Origin: Clostridia bacterium
GTDB taxonomy: Bacteria > Bacillota_A > Clostridia > Christensenellales > UBA1750
Reading direction: 5' to 3'
Assembly (NCBI GenBank): GCA_017413675.1
Contig: JAFPSR010000049.1
Span: 1-15,372, forward strand
DNA length: 15,372 nucleotides
The position numbers were made by a program, and so were the translations under genes. Positions 1 to 6,317 of this stretch are shown piece by piece (within the stretch, counting starts at the first letter, position 1; every line of letters begins with the position of its first letter). A model generated the notes under the pieces. The model was given only the letters and a program-made list of their open reading frames with translations. It did not search any database and was not told where the DNA came from.

Positions 1-175
1 CAATCCGAACAACGGCTGGATCTTGCTCGGTGTAGTCGGCGGCTTTGTAGCGGGCGTTGGACTGTTCAATCTCGTCGCCGCCTGGCTGCACCAATATCTG
101 GGGCATGTCTTCACGCTGGTTTGTCTGCTGGTCGGCGGCGGCCTGATGGCGTTTACCTGGTTTGTCCTGCTGTAA
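1..175 (+). CDS. C-terminal end of a multi-pass membrane protein (5' truncated by window)
   Basis: The frame starting at base 2 is open from the window edge to a TAA at 173-175 and gives 57 residues. They are strongly hydrophobic and glycine-rich. Two membrane segments can be seen, roughly residues 6-27 (WILLGVVGGFVAGVGLFNLV) and 37-57, separated by a short polar turn (HQYLGH). The protein ends directly on the second segment, so its C-terminus lies at the membrane. Codons are G+C-rich, like the his operon and unlike the next 1.9 kb. The family cannot be named from this piece: a transporter, permease or small DUF membrane protein are all possible. No terminator follows immediately; the first good one is at 545-586. 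Confidence 0.7.
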   Translation, partial: NPNNGWILLGVVGGFVAGVGLFNLVAAWLHQYLGHVFTLVCLLVGGGLMAFTWFVLL

Positions 176-266
176 GAAAGGATACAATACTTGTCTTTAT
201 TTTGAAGGAATGACCCTGATTTGTTTTATTATCTGTTTTGTTCTCGTTTCAAAGACTCGCTAGTTA

Positions 267-482
267 TTGGATTTCCAAGATAACGTATTGATTCTTACCA
301 ATACAGCAAACCACAATCAGTACCGGCTGGGTGATTTGACGGTTTCAGACTTCCATTTCAAGCAAACCTCTGTTCAGATAAAAGCAAATAGGTGTGATCT
401 TGAATTGACCAATCTTCCATTCGGACTGTATGACGTAAATAATTATGAGGAATTAAAGGCATACATCATTTCCGCATACTGA
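267..482 (+). CDS. Doubtful small hypothetical protein or 3' gene remnant
   Basis: This is a 71-codon frame with a TTG as its first possible start, lying 3 nt after an in-frame TAG at 261-263. No convincing ribosome binding site precedes the TTG. The same frame upstream of the TAG has an ATG at 210 with GAAGGA almost touching it, encoding 17 hydrophobic residues. The whole could therefore be an older gene broken by the TAG, or pure chance. The product (begins DFQDNVLILTNTANHNQYRL, ends ELKAYIISAY) has a plausible soluble composition, and I do not recognise its family. A strong terminator lies about 60 nt downstream, which fits a once-transcribed unit. It may equally be the 3' end of a decayed gene. 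Confidence 0.3.
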   Translation: MDFQDNVLILTNTANHNQYRLGDLTVSDFHFKQTSVQIKANRCDLELTNLPFGLYDVNNYEELKAYIISAY

Positions 483-544
483 CATTAACGTTACGAAAAA
501 TAACGATAGACGCATTTTTTACTAAAAAGCAATCTTTAGCCAGA

Positions 545-586
545 AGCAGGTTGCTATTTTCAAGGATAGCAACCTGCTATTTTTTT
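545..586 (+). terminator. Strong intrinsic terminator
   Basis: A perfect 13-bp stem (AGCAGGTTGCTAT at 545-557 with ATAGCAACCTGCT at 566-578) encloses an 8-nt loop and is followed by A and seven T (580-586). It closes the transcript coming from the membrane-protein gene and the small frame at 267-482. Confidence 0.9.
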
Positions 587-590
587 AGGG

Positions 591-867
591 GTTTGTGAAA
601 GCAGCCTTACGATTTCCCTCTTTTCTCTTTCCCCATATGGACGTCTATTCCGTGGGAACGATATGGAAATCGTTGCTGAAAAGGAACCGGATGTCATTGC
701 GTTTATGGAATTGACGATAGACAACGCGGCAGCCGTTGAGACAGCAGTTCTATTAAATGAAAAAAAGTTGACGGATATATGAGGGTTCGCAACTTGTAGT
801 TGCGGACGATACAGATAATGCACCTGGAGGTTGGTGGAGAGATTTGCCTGTATCAGGTAATCTATAA
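591..867 (+). pseudogene. Decayed gene remnant with apparent frameshift
   Basis: Two plus-strand frames read like the end of one protein. The first is open from 570 and is convincing from about 640. It contains RGNDMEIVAEKEPDVIAFME and continues to NEKKLTDI before a TGA at 780-782. The second (frame of 772) reads IYEGSQLVVADDTDNAPGGW and ends PVSGNL with TAA at 865-867. They join smoothly if two bases are missing from the AT-alternating run at 774-781 (gatatatga). No ribosome binding site or good start is visible, and the 5' part seems lost, since the terminator at 545-586 lies within the upstream open stretch. The family is not recognised. The opposite strand has a 112-codon frame over the same bases, which I regard as a shadow. 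The rest of the 483-922 interval holds nothing else I can support. Confidence 0.4.
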
Positions 868-915
868 TTACAACGCGGGGCATAAACGAAAACAGCACGT
901 ATAGACGGTAAGGAG
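863..915 (+). promoter_or_regulatory. Probable promoter -10 and ribosome binding site of the XRE/GyrI-like gene
   Basis: A consensus -10 (TATAAT, 863-868) lies 54 nt before the ATG at 923, but no good -35 sits 16-18 nt upstream of it. A small perfect dyad CCTG-TAT-CAGG (847-857) falls in the -35/-10 spacer and could be an operator for the regulator itself. The ribosome binding site AAGGAG is at 910-915, with 7 nt to the start. Confidence 0.4.
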
Positions 916-922
916 AATCAAT

Positions 923-1591
923 ATGAGCTTTGGAAAGAACCTTCAGTATTTACGCCAGCTCAGTAAAAACATGACGCAGGAAACGCTTGCGGAAAAACTA
1001 AATGTAAGCCGTCAGACAATCTCAAAATGGGAAATGGATGCGGCGAACCCTGAAATGGATAAAGCTCTGGAAATCTGTAAGATCTTTAACTGTTCTCTGG
1101 ATCATCTTTTCAGGGAGGAAATGGACAAACGCAGTGATGCGTACTCAGATCTGCGTGTGGAAGAGGTGGCTGGATTCCGATACCTAGAGCATACGGTGAT
1201 CAGTACAGAACCGGAAAGTGATGCAATAAGCCGCATGTATAAGATGGCAGAGGAAATCGGGATCGTTAATCCGAGGGTGATCGGATGGGATTTTCCGAAT
1301 CTTTCGCAGGAGCAGGTCAATGTCTTTAATATGCATGGATATACGGCTGCTTTGATATTGCCTGATGAGGTAAAACCCGAAGGGTATCAGGTCAAAAAAC
1401 AAGCTGCGCACAAATACGTGGCTATTCACATTGAAAGGCCGTATGATAACCCCTTTGTAACCATACCGGGAGCTTATCACACTTTGTTTGATTACATGAG
1501 AACGAATGGGCTGGAACGGGTGGACAATGAAGTGATTCCTTGTTTTGAAACAGTCGGAGAAAGCATGGATGTTTATATTGCGTATAAGTGA
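923..1591 (+). CDS. XRE-family regulator with GyrI-like ligand-binding domain
   Basis: The product is a 222-aa transcription regulator. Residues about 6-63 form a typical XRE helix-turn-helix (LRQLSKNMTQETLAEKLNVS followed by RQTISKWE). The segment after it (NPEMDKALEICKIFNCSLDH) is the usual end of this domain. From about residue 77 to the end (RVEEVAGFRYLEHTVIS ... VGESMDVYIAYK) the pattern is that of the GyrI-like / AraC effector-binding fold, which in relatives binds small amphipathic or drug-like molecules. The start is fixed by AAGGAG at 910-915. The stop is followed after 10 nt by a GNAT acetyltransferase gene, so the two are very probably one transcript. The regulator may sense a compound that the enzyme modifies, which is inference. 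Base composition is more A+T-rich than the his operon. Confidence 0.85.
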   Translation: MSFGKNLQYLRQLSKNMTQETLAEKLNVSRQTISKWEMDAANPEMDKALEICKIFNCSLDHLFREEMDKRSDAYSDLRVEEVAGFRYLEHTVISTEPESDAISRMYKMAEEIGIVNPRVIGWDFPNLSQEQVNVFNMHGYTAALILPDEVKPEGYQVKKQAAHKYVAIHIERPYDNPFVTIPGAYHTLFDYMRTNGLERVDNEVIPCFETVGESMDVYIAYK

Positions 1592-1601
1592 GGTGTAATC
1601 C

Positions 1602-2048
1602 ATGAGTTTACAGTTAGTAAAGGCAGGCATTTCTGATGCGCTTACATTGAACGAAATATCGAGGCGTGCATTCGACAGTGATATTCAGGTTGGTGCAGCC
1701 TCGCCCGGAGGGCCTCCCGGATATATGTCATTATCATTTCATACAGAAATGGCACAGCAGGGGCATCTGTACAAGTTGACCGATGAGGGATTGATTGTTG
1801 GCGGCGCCATCCTTTTTTTGAATAATAATGTTATGAATGTTGCCAGGATATTTGTGGCTCCGGAATACTTCCGAAAAGGGTATGGGATTTATATAATGCA
1901 GGAAGTGGAAAATATGTTCCCGGAAGTAAAAGAGTTCACACTAGATACCCCTGTTTGGAATATCAGGACAAACCGTTTTTACTCTAAACTCGGTTATAAA
2001 GAAATAAAGCGTGACAATGAATTTGTATTTTATGCAAAAGCTCGCTGA
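1602..2048 (+). CDS. GNAT-family N-acetyltransferase
   Basis: The product is a 148-aa protein of normal length for a single GNAT domain, the fold that transfers an acyl group from acyl-CoA to an amine. Motif A is visible at about residues 84-101: a beta strand VARIFVAPEYF, then RKGYGI, the R/Q-x-x-G-x-G/A pyrophosphate-binding loop, then helix IMQEVENMF. The later part (TPVWNIRTNRFYSKLGYKEI) matches motif B, with the N-x-x-x-x-x-F-Y-x-x-x-G-Y signature. The substrate cannot be read. Its ribosome binding site GAGGTG (1590-1595) overlaps the stop of the XRE/GyrI-like gene, which indicates translational coupling. A hairpin at 2094-2131 ends the unit. A short frame just past the stop reads LNQDLDKAKELEYVT and could be leftover coding sequence, but this is weak. 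Confidence 0.85.
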   Translation: MSLQLVKAGISDALTLNEISRRAFDSDIQVGAASPGGPPGYMSLSFHTEMAQQGHLYKLTDEGLIVGGAILFLNNNVMNVARIFVAPEYFRKGYGIYIMQEVENMFPEVKEFTLDTPVWNIRTNRFYSKLGYKEIKRDNEFVFYAKAR

Positions 2049-2093
2049 ACCAGGATTTGGACAAAGCTAAAGAACTGGAATATGTGACGTAAT

Positions 2094-2131
2094 AAGACCG
2101 GTTGTTCCGTTTGGAACAACCGGTCTTTCTT
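2094..2131 (+). terminator. Shared hairpin between converging GNAT gene and his operon
   Basis: A perfect 15-bp stem (AAGACCGGTTGTTCC at 2094-2108 with GGAACAACCGGTCTT at 2113-2127) has the loop GTTT and is followed on the plus strand by TTTCTT. It is a good terminator for the acetyltransferase unit. On the minus strand the hairpin begins 2 nt after the hisJ stop, but the tail after it is poor in T, so termination of the his transcript here is plausible rather than certain. Confidence 0.85.
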
Positions 2132-2933
2132 ATAAGGCTTCCTCATCCCACCCGTGGGATGTCAGTACACGTTGTGTTTTGAATCCGATTTCCACCAATA
2201 ATTCCCGTACGGTGGAGAAAGCATATCCGATGGTTGTTGTCTGATGACAGTCGGAAGACAGGAGGATAGGAGCATGCATTCGGCAGCATTCTTCCAACAG
2301 GAACCGCTGTGGATACGGACTTACCTTATAACCGCGGCTCATGGCTCCGGTATTGACCTCGATGATCTTTCCGGCTTCCACAACTGCGTGAAGGGCTTCC
2401 AGAGCCAATCTCTGATAAACGGGGTCTTCCGTATCAAATACGGGATTATGATCACACCAGATCGTGACAAGGTCAAAATGGCCCTGGATAGGATAGGGAT
2501 TCTCCAATGCGAAGTCACAGACACGCTCAAAATAATTGGCCTGCAGGGCATGGATATCCCCGTGGAATCCCAGACGCAGCGCCTCCAGGAATTCTTCCCG
2601 GTGATCCACCTCGTAGTATTTCCCTTCCGTATAGAAATAGTGCATGGACCCGATTGTATAATCAAACGGATAGGGAAGGCAGGGAGACGTGGAATCCAGT
2701 TCCATCCCTGCAAAGATTTCCAGTTTTCCGGCGAATGCCTGTTTGATTCTCCGGATTTCGGCAAGATAGTCCGGGACTTTTTCCTCCTGCATGCCCCATG
2801 TATTCGGGACCTGCATGGGGGCATGATCCGAAAAACCCAGGGAGGAGAACCCAAGTTCGACCGCGGCGGCAGCCATTTCGGACGGTGTGTTTTTTGCGTC
2901 GGAAAGGATGGTATGGGTATGGAGATTCTGCAT
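2130..2933 (-). CDS. hisJ: Histidinol-phosphatase, PHP family
   Basis: This enzyme removes phosphate from L-histidinol phosphate, the step before HisD. It belongs to the metal-dependent PHP family (called HisJ in Bacillus, HisK in Lactococcus), not the HAD type. The 267-aa product has the usual length. Expected metal ligands are visible: HTH at residues 5-7, SDH at 35-37, E78 in GMELD, H98 in GSMH, H152 in GHFD, and D228/H230 in SSDCH. It is the last gene of the operon, 15 nt after the hisIE stop, with an AAGGAAGGG ribosome binding site about 8 nt before the ATG. HisB here is only the dehydratase, so this gene fills the phosphatase step and makes the pathway complete. The call is strong from motifs plus context. 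Confidence 0.93.
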   Translation of the reverse strand: MQNLHTHTILSDAKNTPSEMAAAAVELGFSSLGFSDHAPMQVPNTWGMQEEKVPDYLAEIRRIKQAFAGKLEIFAGMELDSTSPCLPYPFDYTIGSMHYFYTEGKYYEVDHREEFLEALRLGFHGDIHALQANYFERVCDFALENPYPIQGHFDLVTIWCDHNPVFDTEDPVYQRLALEALHAVVEAGKIIEVNTGAMSRGYKVSPYPQRFLLEECCRMHAPILLSSDCHQTTTIGYAFSTVRELLVEIGFKTQRVLTSHGWDEEAL

Positions 2934-2948
2934 GAACGGAACCCTTCC

Positions 2949-3581
2949 TTACTGCATAGTTTCCTGCTTGACCTTGTGATCGACAACATGCCTGCCGGCA
3001 AGTTCTTTCCGGATATCGTCCGGGGTGATGGATTCATTGACCATCAGGACCATGACATGGTAGCACAGATCCGCAATCTCGAATACGGTTTCTTCCTTGC
3101 TGCCTTTCATGGCGCCGATGATCACTTCCGTACATTCTTCCCCGACCTTTTTCAGGATCTTTTCCTTGCCTTTTTCAAACAGGTAGGTGGTATAGGAACC
3201 TTCCTTCTTTTCCGTCTTGCGCCCGACCAGCAGGTCATACAGTTCGTCAATGGAGAACGCGGTGACATCCGGGTCTTCATAAACCGGGTTGAAGAAGCAG
3301 GAATTGGCTCCGGTATGGCAGGCAGGGCCGTCCTTGATCACTTCGATCACCAGGGCATCCTGGTCGCAGTCTGCCTTGATCGAAACGATATGCTGGACGT
3401 TCCCGCTGGTTTCCCCCTTGCGCCAGAGCGTCTGTCTGGAGCGGGAATAGAAACAGGTACGTTTTTCCTGCAGGCTGATTTTCAGACTTTCTTCATTCAT
3501 GTAAGCCAGCGTAAGGACTTCTTTTGTATAGTAATCCTGCACGATTGCCGGGATCAGTCCGTTTTCATCGAATTTCAGCAT
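2949..3581 (-). CDS. hisIE: Bifunctional phosphoribosyl-AMP cyclohydrolase / phosphoribosyl-ATP pyrophosphatase
   Basis: The 210-aa fusion carries out steps 2 and 3 of histidine synthesis. The N-terminal HisI half (about 1-110) has YMNEESL, the W-R/K-G-x-T-S-G core (LWRKGETSGNVQ), the metal-binding DCDQD and the GPACHTGANSCFF cysteine cluster. The C-terminal HisE half (about 115-205) has KEKILKKVGEECTEVIIGA and EIADLCYHVMVLMV, the acidic helices that bind Mg-pyrophosphate. Length is normal for the fused form. The start is set by a textbook AAGGAGG about 8 nt before the ATG. It lies 20 nt downstream of hisF and 15 nt before hisJ. The fused form is common in many bacteria. Confidence 0.95.
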   Translation of the reverse strand: MLKFDENGLIPAIVQDYYTKEVLTLAYMNEESLKISLQEKRTCFYSRSRQTLWRKGETSGNVQHIVSIKADCDQDALVIEVIKDGPACHTGANSCFFNPVYEDPDVTAFSIDELYDLLVGRKTEKKEGSYTTYLFEKGKEKILKKVGEECTEVIIGAMKGSKEETVFEIADLCYHVMVLMVNESITPDDIRKELAGRHVVDHKVKQETMQ

Positions 3582-3601
3582 GATGGGATCCTCCTTGTGG
3601 T

Positions 3602-4360
3602 TTAGATACGTACGGGTATATGGTTCTGGGCAAGATACGTTTTCAGATCCGAGATGGCTACCTGGCGGAAGTGGAAGATGGAAGCTGCCAGCCCGGCATC
3701 TACCCGGCTTTCCTTCTCGAACAGTTCCTTGAAATGTTCCATGTTCCCGGCCCCGCCGGACGCGATCACCGGGACATCCACCAGTTGGCAGACGGCATGG
3801 AGCATGGGAAGGTCAAATCCCTGCTTGACACCGTCCGTGTCAATGGAGTTGAGTACGATTTCCCCGGCCCCGAGACTGACACCCTGTTTGACCCATTCCA
3901 GGGCATCCAGGCCGGTATCTTCCCGTCCGCCTTTCACAAAGACGTGAAAGCTGCCGTCTACCCGTTTGACATCCATGGACAGAACGACGCACTGGCTGCC
4001 GTACCGCTGGGCAGCCCGGTAGATGAGTTCCGGATTGCGTACGGCGCTGGAATTGACGGAGACTTTGTCGGCACCGCATTTCAGGACCCGGTCAAAATCG
4101 TCCACGGAAGAGATATTCCCGCCTACCGTCAGAGGAATAAAGACGTGGGAAGCAACCTCCTTGAGAATGTCCGTAAACAGGGCGCGGCCTTCAAAGGAAG
4201 CAATGATATCGTAGAATACCAGTTCATCCGCCCCGCTGTCATTATAGAAGGAAGCCAGTTGTACGGGGTCCATGACATCCTGTACGCCTTCAAACTGGAC
4301 TCCTTTGACGACTCTCCCGTTTCGGATGTCCAGGCAGGGAATGATTCTTTTTGTCAGCAT
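3602..4360 (-). CDS. hisF: Imidazole glycerol phosphate synthase, cyclase subunit
   Basis: HisF is a (beta/alpha)8 barrel that uses ammonia from HisH to turn PRFAR into imidazole glycerol phosphate and AICAR. The 252-aa product has the normal length. Both catalytic aspartates are at their canonical positions, D11 in IIPCLDI and D130 in VVLSMDVKR. The C-terminal phosphate loop IASGGAG and the AASIFHF segment are present. The N-terminal half phosphate loop reads TVGGNIS where the family usually has VGGGI, so the third glycine (position 82) is an asparagine. The ATG is 3 nt after the hisA stop. Its ribosome binding site (GGGGGT) is made of the last codons of hisA, so translation is coupled. Confidence 0.95.
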   Translation of the reverse strand: MLTKRIIPCLDIRNGRVVKGVQFEGVQDVMDPVQLASFYNDSGADELVFYDIIASFEGRALFTDILKEVASHVFIPLTVGGNISSVDDFDRVLKCGADKVSVNSSAVRNPELIYRAAQRYGSQCVVLSMDVKRVDGSFHVFVKGGREDTGLDALEWVKQGVSLGAGEIVLNSIDTDGVKQGFDLPMLHAVCQLVDVPVIASGGAGNMEHFKELFEKESRVDAGLAASIFHFRQVAISDLKTYLAQNHIPVRI

Positions 4361-4363
4361 ATG

Positions 4364-5080
4364 TTACCCCCGAGCGGCCTGAATGGCCTCTTTGAGTTGG
4401 ATCCGGTTTTCATACAGGGCTTTGCCGATGATGGCACCGTCAACGCCGATTTCCTTCAGGTTCCGGATATCATCCAGGCCGGTCACGCCGCCCGATGCGA
4501 TGATGGAAAGCCCTTTCAGTTCCCGCAGGGAAACATAGGCGGGGAGGTTCACCCCGCGCATGGCACCGTCCCGGGAAATATCCGTATAGATGACAGTGGA
4601 TACGCCCAGTTCGGCTACCCTTTGGCAAAGGTCCCGGGCGGACACCTCAGAGGTGGTCTCCCATCCGTTGACGGCGACCCATCCGTCCCGGGCATCAATC
4701 CCGGCAACGATATGGGATCCGTATTTCCGAATCATATTTTCGGTGAATCCGGGATCCTTTACCACGACGGTTCCCAGAATCACCCGGGCTACCCCGGCTT
4801 CCAGATAGCGGACGACCTGTTCTTCCGAACGGATCCCGCCGCCGACTTCGATACGGAGGCCTGTCTTTCCGCAAAGTTCGGAGATCACAGAACTGTTTTC
4901 CGGTTTTCCGCTGCGGGCGCCGTCCAGATCCACGACGTGGAGGTATTCGGCTCCCTGTGCGGCAAAAGCTTCGGCGGCTGCCAGGGGGGACAGGGCATAC
5001 GATTTCTGTTTGCTGTAATCCCCCTGCAGGAGGCGTACAACCTGTCCGTCGATCAGGTCAATGGCTGGTATGATAATCAA
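4364..5080 (-). CDS. hisA: ProFAR isomerase (HisA)
   Basis: HisA performs the Amadori rearrangement of ProFAR to PRFAR, step 4 of the pathway. The 238-aa barrel has the catalytic D8 in IIPAIDL and D129 in AGIDARDG. It also has the VGGGIRS phosphate loop, the YTDISRDGAM strand-loop and the second phosphate loop ASGGV. The first codon is TTG (5078-5080). It is preceded at 7 nt by AAAGGAG, and no ATG is available closer to the conserved IIIPAIDL start, so TTG is the supported start. The gene follows hisH after 12 nt and precedes hisF by 3 nt. A PriA-type dual TrpF activity is not suggested, because the other his genes are all standard. Confidence 0.94.
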   Translation of the reverse strand: MIIIPAIDLIDGQVVRLLQGDYSKQKSYALSPLAAAEAFAAQGAEYLHVVDLDGARSGKPENSSVISELCGKTGLRIEVGGGIRSEEQVVRYLEAGVARVILGTVVVKDPGFTENMIRKYGSHIVAGIDARDGWVAVNGWETTSEVSARDLCQRVAELGVSTVIYTDISRDGAMRGVNLPAYVSLRELKGLSIIASGGVTGLDDIRNLKEIGVDGAIIGKALYENRIQLKEAIQAARG

Positions 5081-5092
5081 GTGGTTTCTCCT

Positions 5093-5713
5093 TTACTGTC
5101 CGTCCCATTGCAGGAAGGAATCCAGAATCTTCAATCCTACGCTGCCGCTTTTTTCCGGATGGAACTGCGTCCCATAGATATTCCCGCTGCGTACGATTCC
5201 GGGCACATCCACATGGTAATTGGAGGAGGCGATCAGGGCATCTTCACAGTTGCAGGCGTAGAAGGAATGGACATAGTACACATAATCCCCTTCCCGGATC
5301 CGGGAAAGGATCGGGTCCTGGGGGCGATGGAACTTCAGGGAGTTCCAGCCCATATGGGGGACCTTCATGGCAGGCGGGATGACTGCCTTGAGTGGGGATA
5401 CGACGCCGCGGATATAGTGCAGGCCTTCATGCAGGCCGAACTCGCTGCTTTCGTCAAACAAAAGCTGCATGCCCAGGCAGATGCCCAGGAACGGGACCCC
5501 GGAATGGGCCAGTTCATCCAGCGTGGGAATCAAACGGGTTTGCCGGAGCTTTTCCATGGCATCGCCGAACGCGCCGACGCCGGGAAGGATCAGATGGTCT
5601 GCCTTGCGGAGCTGTCCTGCATCATCGGTGACGGTTACCGGGTAACCGAGCTCCCGTATGGAAGCCTGGAGGGAGAAGAGATTTCCTACCCCGTAATCAA
5701 CAATCGCAATCAT
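5093..5713 (-). CDS. hisH: Imidazole glycerol phosphate synthase, glutamine amidotransferase subunit
   Basis: HisH hydrolyses glutamine and channels the ammonia into HisF. The 206-aa class I (triad) amidotransferase has the expected blocks: DYGVGNLFSL at the start, LPGVGAFGDAM as oxyanion-side loop, the nucleophile elbow FLGICLGMQLLF with C79, and GTQFHPEKSG with H185 and E187. All three triad residues are present, so the enzyme should be active. It starts 15 nt after the hisB stop, behind an AAGGA-type ribosome binding site. It is separated from its partner hisF by hisA only, the usual H-A-F order of many bacterial his operons. Confidence 0.95.
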   Translation of the reverse strand: MIAIVDYGVGNLFSLQASIRELGYPVTVTDDAGQLRKADHLILPGVGAFGDAMEKLRQTRLIPTLDELAHSGVPFLGICLGMQLLFDESSEFGLHEGLHYIRGVVSPLKAVIPPAMKVPHMGWNSLKFHRPQDPILSRIREGDYVYYVHSFYACNCEDALIASSNYHVDVPGIVRSGNIYGTQFHPEKSGSVGLKILDSFLQWDGQ

Positions 5714-5728
5714 ATCTTATTTTCCTTT

Positions 5729-6316
5729 TCAGATAATTCCCTTGGAGGAAGGAATGACATCCGCCAGATCGGGATTGATCCGGACGGCATCCCGCAGGGC
5801 CCTGGCGAATCCCTTGAAGCAGGCTTCCAGGATATGGTGGGAATTGCTGCCGCTGATCTGTTTGAAATGAAGCGTTGCTGCACTGCTCCGGCAGAAAGCC
5901 AGGAAGAATTCCTCCCCGAGTTCCGTGTCGAAATCGCCGACCTTCTGGGTGGGCAGGTCGATCCCGTACTGCAGCGTGCAGCGCCCGCACAGGTCCAGTG
6001 CGGTCAGTACCAGGGTCTCATCCATCGGCAGGAGGCTCTGGCCGTACCGCTCGATCCCGCGTTTGTCGCCCAGGGCTTGTGCAAAGGCGGTTCCCAGTAC
6101 AATGCCGACATCCTCAACGGTGTGATGGTAATCCACTTCCACATCGCCGGTGCAGTTCACGGTAAGGTCGAACCTGCCGTGCTTGGCAAACAGGGTCAGC
6201 ATATGGTCCAGGAACCCGCAGCCGGTCCGGATGGTGCCTGCTCCCGTACCGTCGAGGTTCAGGGTCAATTGGATATCGGTTTCGGCAGTTTTTCTTTGAA
6301 TGCTGGCAGATCGCAT
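5729..6316 (-). CDS. hisB: Imidazoleglycerol-phosphate dehydratase
   Basis: This enzyme dehydrates imidazole glycerol phosphate to imidazole acetol phosphate (step 6). The 195-aa product is the monofunctional form, without the HAD histidinol-phosphatase domain fused in enterics. Metal-binding histidine motifs appear in both halves of the repeated fold: FLDHML (H38), DYHHTVEDVGI (H64, H65, E68) and SNSHHILEACFKGFARAL (H160, H161). The family usually has KNxHHxxE at the last site; here it is SNSHHILE. The ATG is 1 nt after the hisC stop with AGAGG just inside the end of hisC, so the two are coupled. Confidence 0.95.
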   Translation of the reverse strand: MRSASIQRKTAETDIQLTLNLDGTGAGTIRTGCGFLDHMLTLFAKHGRFDLTVNCTGDVEVDYHHTVEDVGIVLGTAFAQALGDKRGIERYGQSLLPMDETLVLTALDLCGRCTLQYGIDLPTQKVGDFDTELGEEFFLAFCRSSAATLHFKQISGSNSHHILEACFKGFARALRDAVRINPDLADVIPSSKGII

Positions 6317-6317
6317 A

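Noticed and set aside
560..898. 112-codon minus-strand frame over the gene remnant
   Set aside because: It has no good ribosome binding site and runs into the terminator hairpin. The plus-strand frames have a more natural protein composition.
2244..3605. 453-codon plus-strand frame opposite hisJ and hisIE
   Set aside because: It lies antisense to two genes with complete catalytic motifs, has no ribosome binding site, and its product is low in recognisable motifs. It is treated as a codon-bias shadow.
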